A stretch of DNA of 64,000 nt from Actinotalea sp. JY-7876 (GTDB lineage: Bacteria; Actinomycetota; Actinomycetes; Actinomycetales; Cellulomonadaceae): the NCBI RefSeq assembly GCF_014042015.1, contig NZ_CP059493.1, forward strand, positions 248,001 through 312,000, given 5' to 3'. A model generated the notes under the pieces. The model searched no databases. It was not told where the DNA came from and was given only the letters and a program-made list of their open reading frames with translations. Shown piece after piece: positions 31,851-40,135 of the stretch; position 1 is the first letter of the stretch; the number at the start of each line of letters is the position of its first letter. The translations under genes and the position numbers were made by a program.

Positions 31851-31917
31851 CACGACGGTTCGCCGTCATGACGGTCCGACGGCAGCCCGTCACGACGGTC
31901 CGATGGTCCGACGGCAG
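31851..31917 (+). repeat. Degenerate GACGGTCCGA direct repeats
   Basis: GGTCCGACGGCAG occurs exactly at 31873-31885 and 31905-31917, and CACGACGGT at 31851-31859 and 31891-31899, among further GACGGT/GACGGC variants to about 31945. They lie in the 846-bp gene-free space upstream of the replication-relaxation gene and could be protein-binding repeats. Confidence 0.4.
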
Positions 31918-32348
31918 GACGGCTCGGTGGATCGACGGCTCGGGCGGCTCGAGGGATCGGTGAACTACGACCCCAGGTCCCCCGGCCCGCGCGGCCCGAG
32001 CGCCCCACGGCCGCCCCACCACTGACCCCGTCCGGGCTTGCACGGACTGGGACGGTCCGGGGTTGTGACCCAGGCACCCACGAACAGGTGCGAACCGGCG
32101 AACCGGTGCCCGACGGACCGACCCGCCCGTGGGCTTTGCCGCCGGCATCGACAAGCTGCCCCGGTGGGAGCTGGCCGGCGGCCCCACCCGAGGTGACGGA
32201 CGCCGTCACCGTCGAGCACCAGCTGCCCCACGGGTACTGCGCCGGCATCGGCACGGCGCCCCCTGCCAAGCCGGCCGGCGCCCCGCACCAACCCGCCACA
32301 GCACGGCACGCACCGCACGACCAACCCCCAACAACAAGACCCCCCGCC

Positions 32349-32383
32349 CCCCACCCCACACCACCACAACAGAAGGGGTGGGG
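32349..32383. other. Hairpin with purine-poor loop next to a C-rich tract
   Basis: CCCCACCCC (32349-32357) pairs with GGGGTGGGG (32375-32383) around a 17-base loop. The preceding 32312-32357 is almost free of G (C/A-rich). Strong strand asymmetry plus a hairpin upstream of a replication gene resembles single- or double-strand origins or nick sites; this is inference. The rest of 31677-32522 has no gene that I accept. Confidence 0.4.
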
Positions 32384-32522
32384 CTTCCGCTGGCCTGGCG
32401 AGCGCGAATCGTGCTCAAAGGCGTGCACACCGGCGTACACGCCTGGAGTGCACCCTGGAGGGCCTCCCGCTGTGCACTTCTGTGTGCAGGGTTGCGTGTA
32501 CGTGACGATCTACCGTCGACGC

Positions 32523-33509
32523 ATGTCTAGACACACTACTCCCGCCGCCCCTTCGCGCAACCGACCATCGAGCCGGACCCGGCACGGCACCGTCAGTGCC
32601 CTCGACGTCGAGATCCTGCGGTTCCTTCTACGGTTCGGGATGGCACGCCCCCACCACGTCGTCGCGTGGACCGGCGCCTCCCCGCACACGGTCAAGCGCA
32701 GGCTCGCGGCACTCGCCGGCCGGGGCGCGGTCAAGTCGATGCTCGTGACCGCTGCCCTCCGTGACCCAGACGGCAGCGTCCGAGAGACCGTGTGCACCGC
32801 CTGGGTCACGACCGCGGCCGGCGCCGGGTACGTCGGCGAGTGGCAGGTGACCGGCTACGACACACCCGTGGCCCTCCCGGTCGCGCGTCACAGTCGGCAG
32901 ATGTCCCACCACGCCCTCGGTGTCGTGGACCTCGCGGCGTGGTACCGGGTCCATGGCTTCGACGTCGTCGCGGAGCGTGAGATCCGGTCGCGCGAGCAAA
33001 CATCGACCATCGCACCGGACCGCGTGACCGAGCACTTCTGGGCGGTCGACATCCCCGGCCGCCCAGGCGTGCACCCCCCGGACCTGGGTGCCGTTGCACC
33101 CGACGGTGAGGTGTGGGCCGTCGAGCTCGAACGGGCCGTGAAGGAGGTGCGCGCCTACCAGGAGGTCATCGCCGCGTACCGGAACGCGGGCATGGGGCAG
33201 GTGTGGCACATCAAGTCCCAGGCGACCGCGCGGCGGGTCCTGGACGCGTGCACCCGCCTCGGTGTCCAGTGGGCTCCACCGGTGGCCGGCGGCGTCACGG
33301 TCTCCCGTGACGGCTTGATCCGGCTGCAGCAGTGGCTCCCCGGACGCGCCGGCCTTCGCGGACCCGAGCAGTGGACGCGCCAGCTCCCGCGCTCAGCACC
33401 AGCGGGCATCCCGGTGCCAGCCGACAAGCCCGACCTCTCCGCGAGCTGGCGGCGTGGACGAGTCATCGACCTCAACCAGGACGAGTTGGTCGGTGGCGTC
33501 CTCTGGTGA
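32523..33509 (+). CDS. Replication-relaxation family protein
   Basis: 328 residues. Replic_Relax proteins occur on plasmids and integrative elements and are thought to act in replication initiation or DNA processing. The N-terminal winged helix (ALDVEILRFLLRFGMARPHH, then KRRLAALAGRGAVKS) and the nuclease-like centre (HHALGVVDLAAWYRVHGFDV, PDLGAVAPDGEVWAVELERA) are typical. The GEVWAVELE segment resembles a PD-(D/E)XK core. ATG 32523 is chosen because it begins the conserved part; GTCTAGAC lies across the start (32525-32532). A 14-bp stem terminator follows. Confidence 0.82.
   Translation: MSRHTTPAAPSRNRPSSRTRHGTVSALDVEILRFLLRFGMARPHHVVAWTGASPHTVKRRLAALAGRGAVKSMLVTAALRDPDGSVRETVCTAWVTTAAGAGYVGEWQVTGYDTPVALPVARHSRQMSHHALGVVDLAAWYRVHGFDVVAEREIRSREQTSTIAPDRVTEHFWAVDIPGRPGVHPPDLGAVAPDGEVWAVELERAVKEVRAYQEVIAAYRNAGMGQVWHIKSQATARRVLDACTRLGVQWAPPVAGGVTVSRDGLIRLQQWLPGRAGLRGPEQWTRQLPRSAPAGIPVPADKPDLSASWRRGRVIDLNQDELVGGVLW
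32525..32532. promoter_or_regulatory. GTCTAGAC palindrome at the start codon
   Basis: The perfect palindrome GTCTAGAC overlaps the third base of the start codon of the replication-relaxation gene. A repressor bound here would block initiation of this transcript or its translation. Confidence 0.45.
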
Positions 33510-33532
33510 GACCACCGCCCCATACCGACGGC

Positions 33533-33570
33533 AGAAGAGGCGGCCCCGACCGAGCAGGGCCGCCTCTTCT
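33533..33570 (+). terminator. Terminator after the replication-relaxation gene
   Basis: AGAAGAGGCGGCCC (33533-33546) pairs perfectly with GGGCCGCCTCTTCT (33557-33570) around a 10-base loop. The remainder of 33571-33841 has no gene that I can support. Confidence 0.85.
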
Positions 33571-33841
33571 ATGCCCAGGGGCGGAAGGGCCTGTTGCGCG
33601 GCGGGGGCATCGCTGCGAGCCGTCAGAGATCCAGCCCCCGCCCCGCCCGCTCCGCACGCCCCGTTCCCTGCGTCAGAGCGCCCACCACAGCCTCAGGAGG
33701 CCACCCCAGGACGACAAATCCTGCCGAAGGCACCGGCGGACGGCGAGGCCGTGCCGGGGTCCCAGAACGGCTTAGAGCGTGCGCGGGTCTAGCGGCGAGC
33801 GCGGCCCACGACGGCCGTGGCCTGCGGCACTTACCCCGACC

Positions 33842-33849
33842 GTCTAGAC
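33842..33849. promoter_or_regulatory. GTCTAGAC palindrome in the RHH gene promoter
   Basis: GTCTAGAC at 33842-33849, 21 bp upstream of the start of the ribbon-helix-helix gene. TACGCT, 7 bases before the ATG, is a -10 candidate for a leaderless transcript, so the palindrome falls in the -35/-10 spacer. Confidence 0.45.
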
Positions 33850-33870
33850 CTCTGTCCTACGCTGGGGCTC

Positions 33871-34326
33871 ATGGTCGAAGTCCAGGACCCCGCGACGCCG
33901 CCCCTCCCCGGTGAGCACGCACCGCTCGACCCAGCCACCCGGCCCTACGGCCAGCCCGTCACCGACGCCGAGGCACTCGGCGTCGCACGTCGCGTTGCCC
34001 GCAAAGCGCTCAGCGAAGGCCGCCGGCGCTCGAGCATGGCGGTGCCCGTCGAGCTCCCGCCTGCCGATGCGCCGTCGGTCATGAGTGCTTGGCGCTTGCC
34101 CGCGCGGCTGCTCATGCGTGCCCGTGCCAAGGCGGAGCTCGAGGGGGTCACGCTCACCCGCGTCCTCGGAGAGGCATTGTCCGCCTACGCGAGCTCTAGC
34201 CCCGGCGCCACAGTCCAGTACAGGGCGATGCCAGGGGGTGTGCACGCTACCGCCAGCGGCCCGACGAGACGGGTGCTCGACGCGACCCGGCGGACACGGA
34301 CGGATGCGGAGATCGGCCGCGACTGA
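33871..34326 (+). CDS. Ribbon-helix-helix DNA-binding protein
   Basis: 151 residues. A ribbon-helix-helix (CopG/Arc-like) motif is visible near residues 75-105: WRLPARLLMRARAKAELEGV followed by TLTRVLGEALSAYASS. Flanks are charged and disordered. Such proteins control copy number or act in partition and mobilisation on plasmids. The promoter contains GTCTAGAC, a plausible autoregulatory site. The start is ATG 33871. Confidence 0.7.
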   Translation: MVEVQDPATPPLPGEHAPLDPATRPYGQPVTDAEALGVARRVARKALSEGRRRSSMAVPVELPPADAPSVMSAWRLPARLLMRARAKAELEGVTLTRVLGEALSAYASSSPGATVQYRAMPGGVHATASGPTRRVLDATRRTRTDAEIGRD

Positions 34327-34601
34327 CGGTCGACGGTCTTTCATCGTCACGTTTTGCTTTCGTTTCGAGGTCGGAGCGCCAAGTGTCGGCTCGGATAACG
34401 TTTGTCGACAGCGTGTCGCACCATCCACATACCGTCCAAAGCCGCTTTTCGCATTTTTGTTTAGTGCTCGGTGGTGAGGCAGCTGCCCTGGTGGACTCGC
34501 ACTCGGGGCGGCGGCCCCCGGTCGGCGGAGCCGCCGGCAACGTTCTGTAGTCAACCTCAGTCAACGTGCAGACAACCAAAGACAAAGACTTCCGCGTTTC
34601 G
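34327..34601. other. AT-rich non-coding tract left of the iterons
   Basis: No gene. The tract is clearly richer in A/T than its surroundings (runs such as CATTTTTGTTTAG near 34450 and GTTTTGCTTTCGTTTCG near 34352). AGTCAAC occurs twice in the last part (34551 and 34561 regions). An AT-rich stretch adjacent to iterons is the usual layout of an iteron origin. Confidence 0.5.
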
Positions 34602-34680
34602 TGCGTACCAGGTCCGCGTTTTCTGCGTACCGGGTACGCGTCATATGCGTACCCCGTACGCGTTATCTGCGTACCACGGG
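34602..34680 (+). repeat. Four 22-bp iterons
   Basis: TGCGTACC recurs at 34602, 34624, 34646 and 34668, exactly 22 bp apart. Each of the first three units contains an inverted partner of the type GCGTACCnGGTACGC, with variations, so each unit is itself a dyad. Direct repeats at two helical turns are typical of replication initiator or centromere-binding sites. They stand upstream of two co-oriented genes. Confidence 0.75.
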
Positions 34681-34881
34681 TGTCATGGATGACACCCCGT
34701 CCGCGCGTCGGTATGGCCGCCGGTTCAGCGAGGGTCCGCGGGATTCGCGTACCCCCTCACCAACAGTCGACCGCACCCGCTCACGGCCCCGCCGGACAGT
34801 AGGGCCGTGCGTAGACAGGGTGTACATGCCAGCGCGTAGGCTCATAGCGACCGAACGCTTGTACGACTGGAGGGAAGGCCG

Positions 34882-35109
34882 ATGGCCCGCACCGAACGAG
34901 TCCTCACGATGATCGACCGCGACAACGACGCCCGCCGTCGGCACGCCGAACGCGTCCTCCACGCCCTCGAGAACCGCGCGGACGACCGCGAGGCATTCGC
35001 CGACACCCTCCGCGACGTCGCAGCCGAAGGGCGCAACCAGGTCGAAATCGCCGCATGGCTCGGGACCACCCGGCAGAACGTCAACAACATCATCAAAGGT
35101 CGTCGTTGA
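34882..35109 (+). CDS. Small HTH protein downstream of the iterons
   Basis: 75 residues. A charged helix (DRDNDARRRHAERVLHALEN) is followed by an HTH (GRNQVEIAAWLGTTRQNVNN, ending IIKGRR) of the XRE or sigma-like type. ATG 34882 is preceded by GGAGGGAAGG. It could be the iteron-binding regulator. It ends at a strong hairpin, then comes the 285-residue gene. Confidence 0.75.
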   Translation: MARTERVLTMIDRDNDARRRHAERVLHALENRADDREAFADTLRDVAAEGRNQVEIAAWLGTTRQNVNNIIKGRR

Positions 35110-35120
35110 CCCAGAACAGC

Positions 35121-35158
35121 ACTGGGCCCCGCGTTCCGGGAAGTCCGCGGGGCCCAGT
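35121..35158 (+). terminator. Perfect 13-bp hairpin between two genes
   Basis: ACTGGGCCCCGCG (35121-35133) pairs with CGCGGGGCCCAGT (35146-35158). It separates the HTH gene from the 285-residue gene and would reduce or stop read-through, giving less of the second protein. Confidence 0.8.
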
Positions 35159-35195
35159 TCAAACATCATTCGCCACTTGAAAGGATACCACCCCG

Positions 35196-36053
35196 ATGGG
35201 TTGGAACATGCGAGCAGAAGCCGTCAATGCGCACAAGGAAGCCATCCGTGACAGGCGCACGGAGATCGCCGCGATCAACAAGCGCCTTACCGCAGCAAAC
35301 AAAACACTGACGGACGCCAAGCGATCCAACGACCCTGAGCGGATCGCCGCCGCCGAGCAGCGGCTCACCGAGGAGCGCGCACGAACGTTCGCCGACCTCG
35401 ACGCGATCTCGCCCTACGCGCGGTTCAACATCACGGACATGGCCGTCCTGTACGTCGTCCTCTCGCATGCCAAGGAGGGCGTGAACCGCGACGGTCAGCC
35501 CCGCCAGTACTCCGCCACGCACCCCGGAGGGCCACGCACCACCACCCTCGGGCGCGGGCTCTACATCCAGGACATCAAAGATGAACTCAACGGCGGGCGC
35601 GGCGTCGAGGACGCGTTGGCGCGCCTGGTCGCTGGTCACGCGCTCGTTGTCGTCGAGTCCGGCAAGAACCTCGGCAAGGCCAACACCTACTACTGCCCGC
35701 CACCGGCCGAGATCCGCGCACGCCAAGGCGGGACGATCACCGGGACGCCAGCACAAGACAGCACTAAGGAGCAGAGCGAGCCAGTCAGCTTGGCGGAGCG
35801 CGCGGCTGCGAACGCCGTCCGCGCTCGAGCGGTGATCGACCGCAGGACCGCGAACCACGCTGGCCAGATCGCTCGGCTGGCGCACGGGCTCGGGCAGACC
35901 GAAGCGGAATGCGCCATCCGGCTGGACCGCATGCTCACGCACTTCCAAGACGCCTGGTCTGCTGACCACCGCGGCGCGCAGATGTCTGCAGCCGACGAGG
36001 AGCGTGCCGTAACTGAGACCGTGGACGCACTGCTGCAGAGGGCCGCGGCCTGA
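35196..36053 (+). CDS. Hypothetical protein, possible replication factor
   Basis: 285 residues. Not recognised. The N-terminal 65 residues form a probable coiled coil (RRTEIAAINKRLTAANKTLT). The middle (70-160) looks like a winged-helix fold (YARFNITDMAVLYVVLSHAK, then LGRGLYIQDIKDELNGGRGV and LVAGHALVVVESG), and the C-terminus is helical. The start is ATG 35196 with GAAAGGA upstream. The position after iterons and an HTH gene suggests a replication initiator or partition-like role, but no catalytic motif is seen. Confidence 0.6.
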   Translation: MGWNMRAEAVNAHKEAIRDRRTEIAAINKRLTAANKTLTDAKRSNDPERIAAAEQRLTEERARTFADLDAISPYARFNITDMAVLYVVLSHAKEGVNRDGQPRQYSATHPGGPRTTTLGRGLYIQDIKDELNGGRGVEDALARLVAGHALVVVESGKNLGKANTYYCPPPAEIRARQGGTITGTPAQDSTKEQSEPVSLAERAAANAVRARAVIDRRTANHAGQIARLAHGLGQTEAECAIRLDRMLTHFQDAWSADHRGAQMSAADEERAVTETVDALLQRAAA

Positions 36054-36058
36054 CGCCC

Positions 36059-36241
36059 TCAGGCCGACGGTAGGCCAGTGCGCAGGCGTACCCGTGCGAC
36101 GGCTTGGTGCACGCGGGTGGCGGGGTCCAGCGGCCCGACGGTGAGGCCATCGGGGTAGGTGGCGTCGTAGAGGGCGACGAGCGCGACGGCGAGCTCACGG
36201 AGCTCGTCGTGGCACCCCGGCTCGACGTCGCGGTCATCCAC
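36059..36241 (-). CDS. Small hypothetical protein
   Basis: 60 residues from GTG 36241. Protein-like composition with a helix (DELRELAVALVALYDATYPD) and a basic C-terminus. Overlaps the end of the preceding gene by 8 bp and is probably translationally coupled to it. No family recognised. Confidence 0.5.
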   Translation of the reverse strand: MDDRDVEPGCHDELRELAVALVALYDATYPDGLTVGPLDPATRVHQAVARVRLRTGLPSA

Positions 36242-36689
36242 GGCCGGCCGCTTGGTGCGCTTCGATGGCGGCGAGGACGCGCCGCACGCCACGGGCGCGG
36301 TCGCCTGGCCACGTCAGGTCGACCTCGACGTCGGCGAGCACGTGGCCTTCACCGTCGCGCAACTCGTACCAGCCTTCGGTGCCGCGCTGGGCGTAGGCCA
36401 CGGTCGCGCGCTTGCCTCCGCCGGTGACCTCGAGCCGCTGAGCGTCAGGCATCGCCGCCAGGGCCCGACGGAGCCGTTCACGTCCACGCTGGGCCTGGGT
36501 GCGTGGTGGGCGCTGGGCTGACGTGACGGCCGCTTCGGCGGCGGCGAGCTCGCGTGGGGTCCCCTGGACGCGTGCGACAGCGCGAGCGACCCGAGCCCGC
36601 TGTAGGGCGGTCGGGCGGCTGAGACCGTGGTAGGCGCCCTGTAGGAGTCCGAGTGCGACGAGTTCGCCGGCGGTCGCGTCGCGTGGCAC
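36234..36689 (-). CDS. Hypothetical protein
   Basis: 151 residues from GTG 36689. The N-terminal half is helical and Ala/Arg-rich; the C-terminal half has a beta-like section (RATVAYAQRGTEGWYELRDG) ending in a helix. No family recognised. It forms a two-gene unit with the small gene that follows. Confidence 0.5.
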   Translation of the reverse strand: MPRDATAGELVALGLLQGAYHGLSRPTALQRARVARAVARVQGTPRELAAAEAAVTSAQRPPRTQAQRGRERLRRALAAMPDAQRLEVTGGGKRATVAYAQRGTEGWYELRDGEGHVLADVEVDLTWPGDRARGVRRVLAAIEAHQAAGRG

Positions 36690-36906
36690 GGCGAGGGGGT
36701 CGACCGGTGGCGGAGGCTCGCGCGCCGGAGGGGTGTGCGGGCCTCTGACCTGCGGAGATACGCTGGTGGTGACTAGTCAACGCGGGGCCCGCTGGGGTCA
36801 TGGCCAAGTGGACAAGGGGGTGTTGCGCGCGTGGGCATGACGCGGCCCGCGCACCCCTGTCGGCCGCGCGGTAGACCGACCGCAGGTACTCCGCCACGAT
36901 GCCTAC

Positions 36907-37107
36907 ATGACAAAGCGGACCATCACCGTCGAGATCGAACTCGATGACCAGCAGCCTGACGCGTACACCGACCTCGTGCACGGGCTCTGGTCGGTCGCTC
37001 ACCTGGCAGCACCGGGAGCCGTGCGCGTAGTCGCTGACCGCCTCGCGGACGCCGCCGCTATGAACGCGCGGTGGGACGAGCTCGGCAAAACCGTGCCCTG
37101 GGCGTAG
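36907..37107 (+). CDS. Small hypothetical protein
   Basis: 66 residues from ATG 36907. Short beta strand (KRTITVEIELDD) followed by helices. No family recognised. Convergent with the nuclease gene at 37129 and starts about 220 bp from the divergent gene at 36689. Confidence 0.5.
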   Translation: MTKRTITVEIELDDQQPDAYTDLVHGLWSVAHLAAPGAVRVVADRLADAAAMNARWDELGKTVPWA

Positions 37108-37128
37108 GCCCCGGTCAGCGTGGCGCGA

Positions 37129-37968
37129 TTACTCGCCAGCGCCCACGGGCCCAGCTGCGAAGACGGCCTCATGCTCCTCGAACACGGTCACGCCATCGAC
37201 CCGCATCCACGCGCCGGTTCGGCTCTGGATTGTCGACGGGTCCTGCCCGCTGTAGGCGATCACGTACCCCGGGAGCGCGATGATCGTCCAACCGTCAGGG
37301 AGCCGGTCCATTAGCCACGTGAGCCACTCACGCGCGGTGCGCATTGAACCCGAAGTGAAGTCGTCAGTGACATCGATCGATGCGAGTTCTCGGTTGGAGA
37401 GTGCGTCGGAGCCGAACCTGAAGTTGTACGGGAGGGCGGTCTTGAGCGCTGACATGGCGTGCCCGAGTGTCACGGGTTCGGTTGGACGGGTCACGACGAT
37501 CTGCTTGTCGAGGTCGATCGGATGGACTCGGTCGAAGTGCGCGACCTTCACGAGACTGCGGTCACGGTTCTGACCGGGGTCCTTGTTGCCAAAGCCGTTG
37601 GTGTTCCAGACCGCAAGACCGCTGCCGCGGTAGCGCGAGATGAGCAACGTTTCGGGCGCGACGGCGTCCAGGTCCTCATCGACGTACACGCACCGGAACG
37701 TCACACGGTCGATCAACTGTCCGATACGTCCATCGATCTTCGTCCGGTGCTGCGTCAGGCGCGCCGGGAGGTCACGGGTCGACTTCCCGACGTAGACGAG
37801 CACTCCGTCTTCGAACAGTTGGTAGACGCCGCCGCGACGTTCGAGCTGGCCGATGTTCGCTTCGGATAGGTCTGTTGCCTCGAGCGAGTCGAGTACGGCG
37901 ATGAGCTGATCGCGTAAGGCGGCGGTCACGCTGAGGCGGAAGTCGGCGACGAAGGACACGACCCGCAC
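37129..37968 (-). CDS. GIY-YIG nuclease, Eco29kI-related
   Basis: 279 residues. The GIY-YIG core is GGVYQLFEDGVLVYVGKSTR (residues 46-65, GVY..YVG), followed by Arg in LPARLTQHRTK, Glu in APETLLISRYRG and the WNTNGFGNKDPGQNRDRS block. The last block corresponds to the conserved GFGN.DPG segment of the Eco29kI superfamily. A further C-terminal domain of about 130 residues (ALKTALPYNFRFGSDAL...) is of unknown type. It may be an additional restriction subunit, a second endonuclease with different specificity, or a targeting factor. Gap of 183 bp to the restriction gene. Confidence 0.75.
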   Translation of the reverse strand: MRVVSFVADFRLSVTAALRDQLIAVLDSLEATDLSEANIGQLERRGGVYQLFEDGVLVYVGKSTRDLPARLTQHRTKIDGRIGQLIDRVTFRCVYVDEDLDAVAPETLLISRYRGSGLAVWNTNGFGNKDPGQNRDRSLVKVAHFDRVHPIDLDKQIVVTRPTEPVTLGHAMSALKTALPYNFRFGSDALSNRELASIDVTDDFTSGSMRTAREWLTWLMDRLPDGWTIIALPGYVIAYSGQDPSTIQSRTGAWMRVDGVTVFEEHEAVFAAGPVGAGE

Positions 37969-38151
37969 GCTAGCCGGTAGGTCGGCATCAACCGCTGGTT
38001 AACGAGCAGTGTCGTCAGTCGGACGGTTGCGGAAGCGCATCCTGGAGGTACTTGATGACCTCCCTCTCGATGTCCGCGCGCTCGGGCGCGCCCGCAACTT
38101 GGCAGCGGGTCTCGGCGCAGTGGAGGACCTGCCTGCTGCGTGCGCGGGGTG

Positions 38152-38811
38152 TCATGCCTCCCTGACGGCAGCAACGGCGGCGTCGCGCGCAGGGCCGTCG
38201 GGCATGAGGGAGGCTGTGATCGCCTGCGCAACGAGGGCCTGGGCGTCCGTGAGCGGCATACGACCTGCGGGCAGGTTCGCTGCCCGCACTCGTCCGGGGT
38301 GGATCGTGTCCCACACCGATCGACCATTCCCGCGGGCGCCCCCTGGCGCGTTCGATCCAAATCCCGTCATGACAGCGTTCCACAAGACTGGGCGATAGGC
38401 GCGAAGGAGCGCACGCTCGGCAAGCACGACCCATGCATCGTCGAGGACGAGGTAGCGCACTCGGAAGTCGGCGACGTCGACGTTGCTCGCCTCGCCGACA
38501 GACCGCGTGTGGTCTTGAATCCGCTCCAGGAGGTTGTACCCGTCCTGGTCCGTCGGGTCGCCGTAGCTGCTATTGCCTGCTGCGGCCTTCCCAACGTAGA
38601 CCGGCACGGTAGCTCCCGCAGCGACCAGCGGCGCGTACAAGGTAAAGGGGCCGTTGTAGTAGAGCGCGTACACACCTGCGCCACGGAACGCCGGCGGAGG
38701 GAACGGCAGCAGCGGGGCAGCCTCGAGCTTCTCACGAAGCAAGGTCTGAAGGTTCTTCAGAGCCAAAGGGTCGTATGCGTCTGCTGGCGGAGCATTGCGA
38801 CGTGGTGGCAC
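38152..38811 (-). CDS. Eco29kI-family type II restriction endonuclease
   Basis: 219 residues. GIY-YIG fold enzyme: FRGAGVYALYYNG ... VPVYVGKAAAGN, then RIQDHTRSV, and the signature WVVLAERALLRAYRPVLWNA followed by GFGSNAPGGARG and SVWDTIHPGR. Eco29kI cleaves CCGCGG; the same target here is an expectation, not shown. GTG 38811 lies 57 bp after the methylase stop on the same strand, so methylase is made first, which protects the host DNA. Confidence 0.88.
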   Translation of the reverse strand: MPPRRNAPPADAYDPLALKNLQTLLREKLEAAPLLPFPPPAFRGAGVYALYYNGPFTLYAPLVAAGATVPVYVGKAAAGNSSYGDPTDQDGYNLLERIQDHTRSVGEASNVDVADFRVRYLVLDDAWVVLAERALLRAYRPVLWNAVMTGFGSNAPGGARGNGRSVWDTIHPGRVRAANLPAGRMPLTDAQALVAQAITASLMPDGPARDAAVAAVREA

Positions 38812-38868
38812 GCCGGGACGCTACAGCCGGCAGCTCGAGGGACTGGGTACCGGCGCGCCGGTACCCAG

Positions 38869-40065
38869 TCAGATGGTGACGGACTCGCCGACTGCGCGGG
38901 CGTCGGCGACGATCAGGTGGGCTTTCACAGCGTGAGCGACGGTCTGTGCGAGGTGGACCGGGACGGCGTTCCCGAGTTGGCGCATCGCCTCGGTCCATGA
39001 CCCGTGAAGTTCGTACTCGTCGGGGAAGGTCTGAATGCGCGCTGACTCGCGGACCGTGAAATACCTCACGGACCCGTCGACGCGGCGGAGCATGTTCTCC
39101 CCGCCAGGGACACCGTGGTCGCCCGCCTTCAACGCCTTCGCGGGAAGGTCGACGGGAGACCCCGTGTGGCCGGCGTACGACCTTGCACCCGGCTGCAGGA
39201 CATGGTTGTGGACCGAACGGGTGCCCTTGACAGTTGGCTCGGGGAGCCCAACGAGGGCATCCCTAACGGTGCGCCACGGCTTCAGGAGCGCCCCCGTGTC
39301 TCCATCACGAAGAGCGGCGATGCGAGCTTCGGTGCGTGCGGGACGCTCGGGCCGGTCCTTGGTTGCGACCTTGTGCCGGTCCCAGTAAGCCCCCGTGACC
39401 CACTGGTCGTATAGGAGCGCGTCGTAGGAGTGTGTCGGATCCGGGAAGCTGAACTCGGCGTCGAGGTCAGCGCGGAAGCCCACGAGGAAAACACGCCAAC
39501 GCTGCTGCGGCACGCCGTAGTCGGCGGCGTTCACCACCGTCGGCACAAGGTTGTAGCGCAGGCCGGTGTCTGAACTCGTGGTGTGGTCAGCCTGGAGCCG
39601 CTGCAGGTGCTCAAACCACGACTCATCGTCACGGCGCACGTTCTCCGGGTGCTGGAGCCGGAGCTGCACGTAGCTGTAGTAGTTGCTGAACGTCGAGCGT
39701 GTGAGCCCCCTGACGTTCTCGATCAGGAACGCCTTGGGGCGCAACGTGCGGATGACCTCCGCTGTGGCGGGGAACATGTCGCGGGCGTCACCTGACGCTC
39801 GATGCTTGCCGCCCATCGAGAACGGCTGGCAGGGCGGCCCACCGGCCACGAGCGTTACGTCGGTCACGCCGCCCCAGTCCACGGCACGGACGTCGCCCTC
39901 ATGGACGCGCCACTCGGCGACCAACTCGTACCCGTCGCGCTGGTTCTCGCGGATGGTGTCGCAGGCCCATCGGTCCCACTCGACGGTCACGGCAGGCTTG
40001 AAGCCAGCCTGTGCGCAGCCGAGGGCAAGGCCACCAGCACCAGCGAACAGTTCGACGGATCTCAC
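38869..40065 (-). CDS. DNA (cytosine-5-)-methyltransferase
   Basis: 398 residues. Protects host DNA from the endonuclease. Motifs in order: I SVELFAGAGGLALGCAQAGF; IV GGPPCQPFSMGGKHR with catalytic Cys; VI IENVRGL; VIII QQRWRVFLVGFRAD; then the variable target-recognition region (about 240-310); IX RESARIQTFPDEYEL; X QLGNAVPVHLAQTVAHAV. Start GTG 40065. Divergent from the vsr-like gene across a 70-bp promoter region. Confidence 0.95.
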   Translation of the reverse strand: MRSVELFAGAGGLALGCAQAGFKPAVTVEWDRWACDTIRENQRDGYELVAEWRVHEGDVRAVDWGGVTDVTLVAGGPPCQPFSMGGKHRASGDARDMFPATAEVIRTLRPKAFLIENVRGLTRSTFSNYYSYVQLRLQHPENVRRDDESWFEHLQRLQADHTTSSDTGLRYNLVPTVVNAADYGVPQQRWRVFLVGFRADLDAEFSFPDPTHSYDALLYDQWVTGAYWDRHKVATKDRPERPARTEARIAALRDGDTGALLKPWRTVRDALVGLPEPTVKGTRSVHNHVLQPGARSYAGHTGSPVDLPAKALKAGDHGVPGGENMLRRVDGSVRYFTVRESARIQTFPDEYELHGSWTEAMRQLGNAVPVHLAQTVAHAVKAHLIVADARAVGESVTI

Positions 40066-40135
40066 GCCCGAACCTTAACGGGCCCTACCCACACGCGTTA
40101 GACGCCCGCCGAGCGGATCAGCCTAGTCTGGCGAC

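Noticed and set aside
32088-32522. N-terminal extension of the replication-relaxation protein
   Set aside because: The frame is open but encodes Pro/His/Ala-rich sequence over the C-rich tract, and the conserved domain begins after ATG 32523.
33454-33792. Small plus-strand gene after the replication-relaxation gene
   Set aside because: It runs through the perfect 14-bp terminator hairpin and has a Pro/Arg/Ser composition, so coding is unlikely.
34602-34680. CRISPR array
   Set aside because: The repeats are contiguous 22-bp units with no unique spacers, and no cas genes are nearby; iterons explain them better.
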